A stretch of 64,000 nt of DNA from 2-02-FULL-45-10 sp964478235 (GCA_964478235.1 CAYZGX010000002.1:27278-91277); one strand, 5' to 3'. Counted from the first letter of the stretch, positions 8,840 to 17,280 are shown. Translations and numbers: made by a program. Notes: generated by a model from the letters alone, not told the origin.

Positions 8840-8911
8840 GCACTCATCGTTCAATGGATAGGACATTGGCCTGCGAAGCCGAAAATTTAGGTTCGACTCC
8901 TAATGAGTGCA
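8840..8911 (+). tRNA. tRNA-Arg (anticodon GCG)
   Basis: Complete cloverleaf: acceptor GCACTCA with TGAGTGC, D-stem GTTC with GGAC, anticodon stem TTGGC with GCCGA, loop CTGCGAA (anticodon GCG), T-stem TTAGG with CCTAA and loop TTCGACT. CCA is not encoded. GCG is unusual: most bacteria use an ACG tRNA, deaminated to inosine, for CGU/CGC/CGA. Confidence 0.9.
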
Positions 8912-8945
8912 CAAACTCCGAGCCTGTTGAACAGGCTCAGCTCAT

Positions 8946-8977
8946 CGAAAAACGGCGCTAACCTGCGCTGTTTTTCG
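8946..8977 (-). terminator. terminator of the recombinase gene
   Basis: Hairpin CGAAAAAC-GGCGC against GCGCT-GTTTTTCG with one mismatch and a T-rich 3' side on the minus strand, 17 bases after the recombinase stop. A second hairpin (8920-8938, GAGCCTGTT with AACAGGCTC) lies between it and the tRNA. Confidence 0.65.
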
Positions 8978-8993
8978 TTTCACGAGCGTCGTT

Positions 8994-10451
8994 CTAGGCG
9001 GACGTGGTCCCGTCCCGAAGAGATTTCGAACCTTCGAGCAGTCCGCGAATCACGGGAGTGAGTCGAAGTGTCGGCTTCAGGCTCGACAGGTCGACGCGCT
9101 CAACCACGGTGGCGATCACCTCTCGGCGTTCGACCGGGTCAGTCGAGTTCTTGAGGGTGGTATCGAGACGCTCGAGTACCTGCTGCAGGCGGAGGTCGCC
9201 ATCGCCAGGCTCTCGCTCGCGGCCGACCGCGAGTAGCCACTCGGTCGCGCGGATCTCGTCGCGGAGTTGCCGGCGGCGCTCCTCGTACTCGGATTCCTGC
9301 AGGTTCTGGTGGACGTAGGTCAGGGCGAGCGTCTTCAGTTCGCCATCGAGCCGTCGGCGTGCCGCTCGAAGCGCTCGGGTCCGTTCAGCCGAGTCCGCCC
9401 GTGCTGCCCGTCGAGCCGCTCGAATGCGGCGTTTCAGCACCGGCAGCAGGCGTGAGGGGAGGGCGGTGGCGAGTAGTTCGGCGGCGACTTCGTCCTCGAC
9501 GTCACCAGCTCGGCGCGAGTTCCGGCAGGCCTTCTGGTGGCACCGGTAGTACCGGTGCACCCGGCCCGACTTCTTCTTGTGCTCCTCGCCGACGAGGAGC
9601 GATCCGCACTGCGGACAGGCAACCAGCCGCGACAGCGTGAACGAGAGGGTCTGTCGAGCGCGGGCAGAATTGCCCCGTTTCGCTCGAAACACTGCCTGGC
9701 ACCGTTCGAACAGATCTCGCGACACGAGCGGCGCGTGGGTTCCGGCGTACGTCCCGCCGCCGGCGACCATCGTGCCAACGTAGAACGGATTCTGGAGGAT
9801 CCGGCACAGCTCGGTGTTCCGGACGCGGTTGTTGTGGGTCGAGACGAGCCCTGCTCTCCAGAGTTCCTCGGCGAGCTGCTCGGACGTGAGGGTGCCGGTC
9901 GCCCAGCGGTCGAAGGCCAGCTGGATGAACCGCGCTCGTGCTGGATCAGGTACCGCTCGACGTCGCTCCATCCGGTACCCGATCGGAGGCAGTGAAGCCC
10001 AGACGCCGCGTCGTAGACGCTCGTCGAGGCCTTTTTTGACTTCAGCCGCCAGGTTGGCGGAGTAGAATTCTGCTTGTGCAGCCATAATGTGTTCAATGAA
10101 CTCGCCCATGGGGGAGGCCTCGATGGTCTCGACGACCGAGAGAACGCGGACGCCGACGGACCGGAGGCGTCCCTTGAGGACGAGATAGTTAAAGGTGTCG
10201 CGTGAAAGCCGGTCGAGCTTGTGGACGAGGAGTCCGTCGATCGACCGGTCACCGGTGGCCGCCTGGACGGCGGCCATGAGCCCCGGCCGATCCCTGAGGG
10301 AGCGCGCCGAGGCGATGTCTTGGAACCGACCTGCGACCGTGAGGTCGTGGTCCTTGGCGTAGTGTTCCATGAGGTGGAACTGCGCCGACAGCGAGAGCTC
10401 GCGGTCCGCCTGACGGGCGGTCGAGACGCGAGCGTAGAGGAGGATAGCCAT
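8994..10451 (-). CDS. large serine recombinase (resolvase/invertase family integrase)
   Basis: 485 residues. N-terminal resolvase domain with the catalytic serine in YARVSTARQ (Ser10) and the family arginines in HKLDRLSRD. Then a Recombinase domain (about residues 160-260) and a zinc ribbon, CPQCGSLL with CHQKAC. A long Arg/Ala-rich coiled coil (about 330-400) and a C-terminal tail follow. Such enzymes integrate or excise DNA at short att sites. Strongly GC-rich and unlike its neighbours, so recently acquired. Its 3' end faces the tRNA-Arg 3' end, the same geometry as the second recombinase at 62,440. Confidence 0.95.
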   Translation of the reverse strand: MAILLYARVSTARQADRELSLSAQFHLMEHYAKDHDLTVAGRFQDIASARSLRDRPGLMAAVQAATGDRSIDGLLVHKLDRLSRDTFNYLVLKGRLRSVGVRVLSVVETIEASPMGEFIEHIMAAQAEFYSANLAAEVKKGLDERLRRGVWASLPPIGYRMERRRAVPDPARARFIQLAFDRWATGTLTSEQLAEELWRAGLVSTHNNRVRNTELCRILQNPFYVGTMVAGGGTYAGTHAPLVSRDLFERCQAVFRAKRGNSARARQTLSFTLSRLVACPQCGSLLVGEEHKKKSGRVHRYYRCHQKACRNSRRAGDVEDEVAAELLATALPSRLLPVLKRRIRAARRAARADSAERTRALRAARRRLDGELKTLALTYVHQNLQESEYEERRRQLRDEIRATEWLLAVGREREPGDGDLRLQQVLERLDTTLKNSTDPVERREVIATVVERVDLSSLKPTLRLTPVIRGLLEGSKSLRDGTTSA

Positions 10452-10503
10452 ACGCGTTGGTTAGTGAGTGACGTAGGTATCCTGACAGAGTAGGGTAGCA
10501 GGT

Positions 10504-10545
10504 GACGAGAGTCCCGTCGCCGGTGCAAACCGGCACGTTTGTGCC
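10504..10545 (+). repeat. 42-bp direct repeat, copy 1 (candidate att site)
   Basis: Matches 12,162-12,203 at 36 of 42 positions. It contains a small palindrome, GCCGG-TGCAAA-CCGGC. It lies 52 bases upstream of the recombinase start, a usual place for an att site of a serine integrase. Confidence 0.7.
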
Positions 10546-10609
10546 TCTTTGCGCCATTGTCGGCTTCGGGGTGTCATGGTACGCTACGAGAATCCAGAAG
10601 GGGACCTAT

Positions 10610-12112
10610 ATGCCAAAAAAACAGAAAAAATTACTCATCTACTTCTCAGACTATTTCGACGTGGATCCGAAGACGATCCTCGAGTTTGGCGCGTTCAACG
10701 TCTCCCTCATCAATGACCTCCCTCTATTTATCGATCCGTTTCTCCTGTTTAGCAGCGAGTCGGAGGAATACCGGACCCTGCACGCTGACATCATTCGCTA
10801 CGTCTCCTTTCTGCGAGACAAGGCAGCAACCGGGACGCTGCCGCCGGGCAACCTGAAGGCATGGTTCATGTTTCCCGAGGTCAAGCAGACGTGGCTTGGC
10901 TTCTCTCGGGTCGGCAACTCGGGCTCGGGGCTCGGAATGAACTTCGCCCAGGCTCTCTGCCGGAATCTTCACGCACTCTTTCAGGACTTCGGCGCAGAGA
11001 GTGTCACGAAGAGTAGCCACCTCGAAAAGCTCTGTCTGATCGACGATGGTGTTGGCCGCGACAATATCAGCGACTTCACAACTAACCTGATCAAGAAGTT
11101 CCTGCTCACCTACACGCAGGAGTTCGCGCAGACAAAGCTCAAGCCACACCAAAGGAAGGCGTTTCGAGTCCCCAAGGTCGAGTTCGACTATGACACGGAG
11201 ACCTGGAGCCCCCGCACGTTTGTGCTCCCGTGCGTCGAAAACGACTTCGTCGTCCTGACGCCGCGTGACCTCCTCACGAAGGATGAAACTTGGATCAACC
11301 GGACGGACCTCTACGAACAGTTCGACGACATCGTGCAGGCGGTGCCGGACGATCAGCTTCGCGCGCAGATCAACAACTATCTTGTGTCGAAGTTGCCAAA
11401 GCGAGGGCGAAAGGACAAGGAGCCGACCCAAAAGGAACGCCGTCTCGCTGTCGCGCTCGTCCTTCAGAAATATCCCACGCTGCTCGATTACTACCTTCGC
11501 CACAAAGAGGACAGCGGCGATGAGGCCGAGGCAATCTCTGAGCGTCGAGTCGACGAATCCGAGACTGTTTTCATCAAGGGAGTGCTGAGATTCGTGGAGC
11601 AATTGTCTCAGGAAACGCAGTTCTATGAGACGAGCGATAGCTCGCATGCTGAGGCGAGGAAGCGCGTCTTGTTTCTGAAGGACGTCATCGAGAACATGGA
11701 TGGCTACCGCCTCTTCTACGGGGCCAACAGGAAGCCAGTGCGTCGAGAGGCCGATGTCCATCTCCTGTTTCGACTCACCTGGTACGCGACTTTGCAGGAT
11801 GTAAATCGAGAGGTGAACAATGGGCGTGGGCCAGTCGACTTCAAGGTCTCGCGCGGCGCTCGAAACGCCAGTCTCGTTGAGTTCAAACTAGCGTCGAACA
11901 GTAAGCTCGAGTCCAACCTGGCGAATCAGGTCGAGATCTACAAGCGCGCTAGTGGAGCCGAGCATGCGCTTAAAGTCATCGTGTACTTCACGCGATCTGA
12001 GCTCGCCAGGGTGAATCGGATTTTGAAGAAGCTCGAACTGCGCGAAGATCCAAACGTGATTCTGATTGATGCGCGTGGCGACAACAAACCGTCCGCATCC
12101 AAGGTTCGCTAA
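10610..12112 (+). CDS. PD-(D/E)XK nuclease-like protein, unknown function
   Basis: 500 residues from the ATG at 10610, which has AAGGGG about seven bases upstream; the longer frame starts inside the direct repeat. No known family recognised for the N-terminal 380 residues (mixed alpha/beta, lysine-rich middle). Near the C-terminus GRGPVDFKVS (Asp about 410) and SLVEFKLA (Glu-x-Lys about 424-426) are spaced like the active site of PD-(D/E)XK nucleases, followed by a helix with QVEIYKRA. Typical of restriction- or defence-related nucleases carried on mobile DNA. The gene is exactly enclosed by 42-bp direct repeats, so it may be a mobile cassette. Confidence 0.75.
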   Translation: MPKKQKKLLIYFSDYFDVDPKTILEFGAFNVSLINDLPLFIDPFLLFSSESEEYRTLHADIIRYVSFLRDKAATGTLPPGNLKAWFMFPEVKQTWLGFSRVGNSGSGLGMNFAQALCRNLHALFQDFGAESVTKSSHLEKLCLIDDGVGRDNISDFTTNLIKKFLLTYTQEFAQTKLKPHQRKAFRVPKVEFDYDTETWSPRTFVLPCVENDFVVLTPRDLLTKDETWINRTDLYEQFDDIVQAVPDDQLRAQINNYLVSKLPKRGRKDKEPTQKERRLAVALVLQKYPTLLDYYLRHKEDSGDEAEAISERRVDESETVFIKGVLRFVEQLSQETQFYETSDSSHAEARKRVLFLKDVIENMDGYRLFYGANRKPVRREADVHLLFRLTWYATLQDVNREVNNGRGPVDFKVSRGARNASLVEFKLASNSKLESNLANQVEIYKRASGAEHALKVIVYFTRSELARVNRILKKLELREDPNVILIDARGDNKPSASKVR

Positions 12113-12161
12113 TTCTGATGGATGAGTCGTGCCGCCTCGTCCGAACCACTTCTTAGCGAAC

Positions 12162-12203
12162 GATAAGAGTCTCTTCGCCGGTGCAAAACGGCACGTTCGT
12201 GCC
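12162..12203 (+). repeat. 42-bp direct repeat, copy 2 (candidate att site)
   Basis: 36 of 42 positions match 10,504-10,545. Here the GGCAC-GTTC-GTGCC part is a perfect small palindrome. It lies 50 bases after the nuclease-like gene. Confidence 0.7.
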
Positions 12204-12267
12204 GGTGCCAACGTCGATTTCCGCTGAGGTTTGCGAAAGTGCAGTTCTAAGATAGTCCTCTCTTGTG

Positions 12268-12311
12268 CACGAAATAAAATACCCCCATTTATGGGGGTAT
12301 TTTATTTCGTG
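12268..12311. terminator. 20-bp perfect hairpin, likely the original tRNA-Arg terminator
   Basis: Two 20-base arms (12,268-12,287 and 12,292-12,311) are exact reverse complements around a TTTA loop, with A/T-rich bases and five G-C pairs at the tip. It works on either strand. It directly follows the GTGCAC shared with the tRNA 3' end. Confidence 0.75.
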
Positions 12312-12323
12312 TTCTCTTTAAGA

Positions 12324-12438
12324 GGAGTCGAACGGGGAAGGGAGAAACCGGAAGGTTTCTCATGCGGAGGAAAGGTATCGGAAAACCCGAAGGTTTTTCC
12401 GAAGAGGTCCCGACTTGGTCGGGACCGAGTTCGACTCC
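12324..12438. repeat. multi-hairpin palindromic element, possible structured RNA
   Basis: A ten-base closing stem (12,324-12,333 with 12,429-12,438) encloses three hairpins: 12,342-12,361 (eight pairs, GGAA loop), 12,378-12,402 (ten pairs; its minus-strand loop is C-TTCG-G) and 12,406-12,426 (nine pairs). No gene fits here. The TTCGACT at its edge resembles a tRNA T-loop, but the rest does not fold as a tRNA. Confidence 0.6.
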
Positions 12439-12457
12439 GGTGTAAACAGTAGCAGAT

Positions 12458-12530
12458 AAAACATAGGGCCGATATGCTTTTTCTCCTGATGCCCCGGCAT
12501 ATGTCAAAAAAGCATATCGGCCCTATGTTT
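12458..12530. repeat. 24-bp perfect inverted repeat upstream of recG
   Basis: Arms 12,458-12,481 and 12,507-12,530 are exact reverse complements. A nested ATGCC-CC-GGCAT hairpin lies in the loop. It ends directly at the recG promoter and could stop readthrough from the island in either direction. Confidence 0.85.
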
Positions 12531-12560
12531 TTGTTTTTCTCACCCCCTTGGTGCTATACT
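12531..12560 (+). promoter_or_regulatory. promoter of recG
   Basis: TTGTTT, 18 bases, TATACT, ten bases before the ATG at 12570, giving an almost leaderless transcript. This supports the 12570 start over the longer frame. Confidence 0.55.
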
Positions 12561-12569
12561 ACCGCCACT

Positions 12570-14624
12570 ATGGAATTGACCACTCGCTTGGCCCAGCTAC
12601 CTCGTGTAGGAAAATCAACAGTTGCCCGCTTAGAACGCCTCGGCCTCAGGACCGTCTATGATTTGTTATATTATTTCCCATTTCGTTACGAAGATTTCCG
12701 CCAGTGTCTGCCGATTAAACAACTAATTGAAGGCCAGGCGGTGACGGTCAAAGGCCGGATTGAGCTTATCGCCAATCGGCGTAGTTTTAAAACGAGAAAA
12801 ACAATTACCGAAGCGCTGGTCTCTGATGAATCGGGGAGTCTCCGGGTGATTTGGTTTAACCAGCCGTTTATTACCAACAACCTGGCTTCTGGGGACGCGG
12901 TGTATCTGTCGGGAGTGGTGAAATCAGATATGCTCGGGCCACAGCTTGTTGGTCCAACTTATGAAAAGGTGGTTGGCGAAGCCGTGCATACCGCTCGGTT
13001 GGTTCCGGTGTATGGCATTACCGAAGGTTTGCCTCAAAAACAAATCAGACAAATGGTAAAATATTGTGTAGACTCGCTTAAAGAAGTTCCCGATTGGGTA
13101 CCAGACATTATCAAAGAGCGCTTTGATCTTCCGCCGCTGATTGGTGCAATTCACGGCATTCATTTTCCAAGCGACGATGCGCACCTCGCTGAGAGCACTC
13201 GTCGACTTAAATTTGATGAGTTATTTTTGTTGCAACTTCAAGCCGAAATTGCTCGGCGTGACCGGGTGGCATCGTCTGCTCCAGCTTTGGTATTTCAAGA
13301 AACCAACATCAAAGAGTTTGTAGCCAAGCTGCCATTTACTCTCACTAAAACACAAAAAATAGCGACCTGGGAAATTTTAAAAGATATTGCTGAGCCTCGG
13401 CCGATGAATCGCCTGCTCTCGGGTGATGTTGGCTCGGGGAAGACGGTGGTGGCCGCTATCGCCCTCTACAACACTGCGCTCAATGGCTTCCAAGGTGTTC
13501 TTATGGCGCCAACCGAGATTTTGGCCAGCCAACATTTCGAAGGTGTTTCTAAACTACTTTCTACCCTGCCGGTCGCTTTAGTAACTCGTACGCAAAGATA
13601 TGTGAGTGACAACGGAGTGGTGACTAAGGTCACCAAAAAAGCTCTCCACACTATGCTTGCCGAAGGAAAAATAGCGGTAAGCATCGGAACGCACGCGCTC
13701 CTCACTGAAGCGGTGCATTTTAAACAGCTCGGCCTCGTGATCGTCGATGAACAGCACCGTTTTGGGGTAATGCAGCGAAAAATTATGAAAGACAAAGGCG
13801 CTGGTGCGCATTTTTTGAGTATGACTGCTACCCCGATTCCACGCTCGCTCGCGCTCATGCTCTATGGCGATTTGGAAGTTTCTATTATTAGCGAACTGCC
13901 TCCAGGGCGAAAGAAGATTATCACCAAAGTAGTTGAGCCGGCCAAACGTGAGAAAGCCTATGGCTTTATTCGCGACCAAGTCAAAGCTGGGCGACAAGTA
14001 TTTGTGGTCTGCCCGCTGATTGAAGGGGTGGGGCAGGGGACAGTGGAGAAAAAATCCGTGATGATGGAGTATGAAAAACTATCGACGATTATTTTTCCAG
14101 ATTTGAAAGTTGGTTTTTTACATGGAAAATTAAAACCAGAAGAAAAAGAAGCGGTGATGGAGCAATTTGAAAAAAATGAAATACATATTCTCGTCTCAAC
14201 CTCAGTTATTGAGGTGGGGGTGAATATTCCGAACGCCAGTATTATGATGATTGAAGGTGCCGACCGTTTTGGTCTCGCCCAGCTTCACCAATTTCGCGGG
14301 CGGGTGGGGCGATCGAGTTATCAGTCGTATTGTTTACTTTTTACTGACAACACCGCCAAAGCAGTTGTAGAGCGGTTGGGATATTTTGAAGCCCACCATG
14401 ATGGCTTTGCCTTGGCTGAAAAAGATTTAGAAATTCGCGGACCTGGGCAAATGTACGGGGTGGAGCAGAGTGGGTCAATGCGTTTGCGCCTCGCCACACT
14501 ATCAGACAGTGAAATTGTAAAACAAGCTCGGGAAGCTGCCCGGGGTATCGCGCCCAATCTGGCCAACTACCCTCCACTACAAAAAATGCTCCACGAGGTG
14601 GAGCAAAGTTTGCACTTGGAATAG
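12570..14624 (+). CDS. recG: ATP-dependent DNA helicase RecG
   Basis: 684 residues from the ATG at 12570; the longer frame would begin inside the palindrome. RecG remodels stalled forks and Holliday junctions. An N-terminal OB wedge domain (about residues 1-150) is followed by helicase motifs: LLSGDVGSGKTVVAA (Walker A), VIVDEQHRFGVMQ (DExH), MTATPIPRSLAL, and in the second RecA-like lobe STSVIEVGVNIP and QFRGRVGRSS. The C-terminus is complete. Convergent with radA, with three bases between the coding frames. Confidence 0.97.
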   Translation: MELTTRLAQLPRVGKSTVARLERLGLRTVYDLLYYFPFRYEDFRQCLPIKQLIEGQAVTVKGRIELIANRRSFKTRKTITEALVSDESGSLRVIWFNQPFITNNLASGDAVYLSGVVKSDMLGPQLVGPTYEKVVGEAVHTARLVPVYGITEGLPQKQIRQMVKYCVDSLKEVPDWVPDIIKERFDLPPLIGAIHGIHFPSDDAHLAESTRRLKFDELFLLQLQAEIARRDRVASSAPALVFQETNIKEFVAKLPFTLTKTQKIATWEILKDIAEPRPMNRLLSGDVGSGKTVVAAIALYNTALNGFQGVLMAPTEILASQHFEGVSKLLSTLPVALVTRTQRYVSDNGVVTKVTKKALHTMLAEGKIAVSIGTHALLTEAVHFKQLGLVIVDEQHRFGVMQRKIMKDKGAGAHFLSMTATPIPRSLALMLYGDLEVSIISELPPGRKKIITKVVEPAKREKAYGFIRDQVKAGRQVFVVCPLIEGVGQGTVEKKSVMMEYEKLSTIIFPDLKVGFLHGKLKPEEKEAVMEQFEKNEIHILVSTSVIEVGVNIPNASIMMIEGADRFGLAQLHQFRGRVGRSSYQSYCLLFTDNTAKAVVERLGYFEAHHDGFALAEKDLEIRGPGQMYGVEQSGSMRLRLATLSDSEIVKQAREAARGIAPNLANYPPLQKMLHEVEQSLHLE

Positions 14625-14627
14625 TGT

Positions 14628-15971
14628 TTACGATTGCAAAATCTTCTGAATAATCTCCTGAACATTTTTGAGCGGGGCGACTTTGAGCCCGACAACTTTG
14701 GCTTCGGTACCTTCGGGGATAACCGCTGTTTCAAAACCCATTTTTTTAATTTCCTCTAATCGTTTTTTAGCCGATCCAACGGGGCGAACTTCACCGCTTA
14801 AACCAACTTCGCCAAAGGCGACAATCGTGTGGGGGATAGCCTTGTTTTGGGTCGCTGACGCAATAGCGAGAAGCACGGCTAAGTCGGCGGCCGGCTCTTC
14901 TGCTTGAATACCGCCAATAACGTTTACAAAGACGTCATAGGACTCAAGCGGGAGACCGCTACGCTTGCTGAGGACAGCCAGAAGCACCTGGAGACGATTC
15001 AGATCAAAGCCTGACGCTCGGCGTTGAGGAAAGCCAAAGGTTGTTTTGGTAACGAGCGCTTGGATTTCAATAAGAAGTGGTCGCGAACCTTCCATGAGAC
15101 AGGTGATAGCTGTACCGGGAATTTTGTCATGACGACGAGACAAAAAAGCAACCGACGGATTGGTCACTTCGACTAACCCACTTTCTTCCATACTAAAAAT
15201 ACCGACTTCGTCCGTTGAGCCAAAGCGGTTTTTCACGGCGCGTAAAATACGGAAGTTGTGAAATCTGTCACCTTCGAGATAGAGAACAGTATCCACTAAG
15301 TGTTCTAAGGTTTTTGGACCAGCGACAGCGCCATCTTTGGTAACTTGGCCAATGAGAATGATCGGCGTACCGGTGCGTTTGGCATAGGCCATCAGCGTGG
15401 CGGTCACCGCGCGAACCTGAGTGACGCTACCAGCGGTACCGTCGACCTCGTCAAACGTAATTGTTTGAATGGAATCAATAATTACGAGAGCTGGTTTGAG
15501 CTCATCAATAGTTGCTTCAATAACGCCGACATTTGTTTCGGCAAGAAGTTTGAGCTCTGGTGCAGTCACTTTGAGACGCTCGGCTCGAAGTTTAATTTGC
15601 TCCACCGATTCTTCACCCGAGACGTAAAGCGTCTTCGGGAGGGTGGTTGCAAGCTGAAGAGAAAGAGTGGATTTGCCAATACCCGGCTCACCGCCAAGCA
15701 AAATAAGACTGCCAGGGACAATTCCGCCGCCGAGCACAGTATCAAGCTCGCGCACGCCGGTAGACAAGCGACCGGCTGAGCTGGAAGTAACGTCCTGAAG
15801 AGCGATTGGTTTTCCAGCTGGGTAGACAGCTTTTTGTTCGGCTTTGGCTACGGTAGGCGCATTAATTTCGGTGAGTGTACCCCATTTGCCGCATTCGAGA
15901 CACCGACCACTCCATTTGGAATATTGGGCGTCACAGACAGTGCAAGAAAAAAGAGTGGTAGATTTTGACAT
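14628..15971 (-). CDS. radA: DNA repair protein RadA (Sms)
   Basis: 447 residues. A branch-migration factor in homologous recombination. N-terminal C4 zinc finger, CTVCDAQYSKWSGRCLECG, then a RecA-like ATPase with GGEPGIGKSTLSLQLA and the RadA signature KNRFGSTDE, and a C-terminal Lon-like domain. Upstream of it on the same strand is the envelope cluster (six-base gap), so it may be the last gene of that unit. Confidence 0.97.
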   Translation of the reverse strand: MSKSTTLFSCTVCDAQYSKWSGRCLECGKWGTLTEINAPTVAKAEQKAVYPAGKPIALQDVTSSSAGRLSTGVRELDTVLGGGIVPGSLILLGGEPGIGKSTLSLQLATTLPKTLYVSGEESVEQIKLRAERLKVTAPELKLLAETNVGVIEATIDELKPALVIIDSIQTITFDEVDGTAGSVTQVRAVTATLMAYAKRTGTPIILIGQVTKDGAVAGPKTLEHLVDTVLYLEGDRFHNFRILRAVKNRFGSTDEVGIFSMEESGLVEVTNPSVAFLSRRHDKIPGTAITCLMEGSRPLLIEIQALVTKTTFGFPQRRASGFDLNRLQVLLAVLSKRSGLPLESYDVFVNVIGGIQAEEPAADLAVLLAIASATQNKAIPHTIVAFGEVGLSGEVRPVGSAKKRLEEIKKMGFETAVIPEGTEAKVVGLKVAPLKNVQEIIQKILQS

Positions 15972-15977
15972 AGGCAG

Positions 15978-17276
15978 TTACGGAGTAGCTTTTTTTATAA
16001 AGGTAAATTTATCGTGGTAACTTTTCTTACTTAAACTATCAAGTTTAACAATGCGGGGGTTGGCGTTGGGAGCACGACCGCTTAGGCCACCGTACGATTC
16101 AGCGATGAAGCCGTCGCCAATATACATGATGACATGTCCAACCCACCCAAGCAGGTCGCCGGAAGCGAGTTTGGCGCCATTAACCGTCTCTGTTGAGTAA
16201 TCGGTGTTAGCTGGATCAATTGGGTCGGCGTTGCTAGACATAGCTGAGGTGCCACCACCTGGTGAGGCGATGCCAGCACATTTGTAAACATAGTTTACAA
16301 AACCAGAACAGTCAAGACAAATATTGTTTTCGGGACAGAAGCTTTTGAAGGCTTCATACTTTGCATCTTTTTCTGGATAAGGCGCGGCCCCACCCTTGCC
16401 ACCCCAACGGTAGGCTACTTTTTCTTTCATGCTTTCCACAATAGCTTTAACCTCAGAAGCGCCACCGGTGCTTGGACAGTACACACCCTGAGCGTTTAAG
16501 GTGGAAGTGCTCACTGTGCCTGTTGGTACACCAGCAACTGTTGTTGGACGCGAAGGTGGAGCGGCGTTTTCATCGAGAGCATCGTCGCTTTCACCATCAA
16601 GTACATATTCAACAGGTTCAATATATTTAACACGCAACGCCTGAAACTTGGTGAGTTTTGGATTGATGGTGTTAAGGACAAAATATGATCCCCACATAAT
16701 CATGAGTCCGATAACTACTTGGCCAATTTGGTGGTAGCCTTCCATTTTACCTTCACCACCGGCTGACAAGATAATTGTCACACCACTTTTAATAATCATG
16801 AGGACAGCGAGGATGCTGCCGATTACTAAAGCATAATTATACAAAGCAGATAAAAATTCGCCGACATAGGGAACGTGGATATAGCCATCTTTGTCCAGAG
16901 TTTGTTTGGCATCGCTAAAATTCAGCCCCGGGATATTGATTTCAAGGGCTGGTTTTTTAAGCTCAACAATTTCATTTTGTACGCCAACACCAAAAACAGT
17001 AGTAGTGCTTCTTTGATATTCGTTCATGCGAATTGGATCAAAATAGCAGTAGCCATTTTGACAAGCTGACCCACCAAGCGCATCGGGTAAATTACTGTTG
17101 GATACACAGTCGCTTTGAGAGGAGCATTCTTTGTCGCTCAAAGTACATTTAAGATCTTGATTTGGTCCACAAACAATTAATTCCCCCTGAGCGAGTGCGA
17201 CAGCAGGAGAGATTAAAAACGGAAAGCTCAAAAGTAGTGCGCTAACAGTGGACAAAAAACGCTTAAATACACGCAT
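15978..17276 (-). CDS. membrane protein with TrbC/VirB2-like segment and C-terminal NlpC/P60 peptidase
   Basis: 432 residues. An N-terminal signal peptide is followed by a Cys-rich segment, two membrane helices around residues 135-200 with a TrbC/VirB2 (pilin-like) look, a Thr/Ser linker and an NlpC/P60 domain. Its catalytic Cys lies in CLDCSGFVNYVY and the His in WVGHVIMYIGDG. NlpC/P60 enzymes cut cell-wall peptides. The fusion suggests a pilus- or secretion-linked wall hydrolase. First recognisable function of a tightly spaced four-gene unit with the genes up to 20405. Confidence 0.85.
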   Translation of the reverse strand: MRVFKRFLSTVSALLLSFPFLISPAVALAQGELIVCGPNQDLKCTLSDKECSSQSDCVSNSNLPDALGGSACQNGYCYFDPIRMNEYQRSTTTVFGVGVQNEIVELKKPALEINIPGLNFSDAKQTLDKDGYIHVPYVGEFLSALYNYALVIGSILAVLMIIKSGVTIILSAGGEGKMEGYHQIGQVVIGLMIMWGSYFVLNTINPKLTKFQALRVKYIEPVEYVLDGESDDALDENAAPPSRPTTVAGVPTGTVSTSTLNAQGVYCPSTGGASEVKAIVESMKEKVAYRWGGKGGAAPYPEKDAKYEAFKSFCPENNICLDCSGFVNYVYKCAGIASPGGGTSAMSSNADPIDPANTDYSTETVNGAKLASGDLLGWVGHVIMYIGDGFIAESYGGLSGRAPNANPRIVKLDSLSKKSYHDKFTFIKKATP

Positions 17277-17280
17277 ACAA

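Larger units (their letters stand above)
8912..12264. mobile_element. GC-rich serine-recombinase island next to tRNA-Arg
   Basis: Base composition and codon use change sharply to GC-rich directly after the tRNA-Arg gene and return to the local norm at about 12,240. The segment holds a serine recombinase, a PD-(D/E)XK-like gene and 42-bp direct repeats. The hexamer GTGCAC occurs at the tRNA 3' end (8906-8911) and at the far side (12,265-12,270). Removing the segment would join the tRNA directly to a strong terminator. Exact ends are inferred. Confidence 0.65.

Noticed and set aside
9434..10528. Minus-strand open frame of 364 codons overlapping the recombinase
   Set aside because: GC-rich DNA leaves long chance frames; the recombinase frame carries the catalytic motifs.
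10724..11761. Minus-strand open frame of 345 codons
   Set aside because: Antisense of the PD-(D/E)XK gene, low-complexity residue use and no start signal.
12429..12440. T-loop-like TTCGACT suggesting a tRNA
   Set aside because: No matching T-stem, anticodon arm or acceptor could be built on either strand.
12231..12452. Plus-strand open frame of 73 codons
   Set aside because: Runs through three hairpins; explained by the palindromic DNA.
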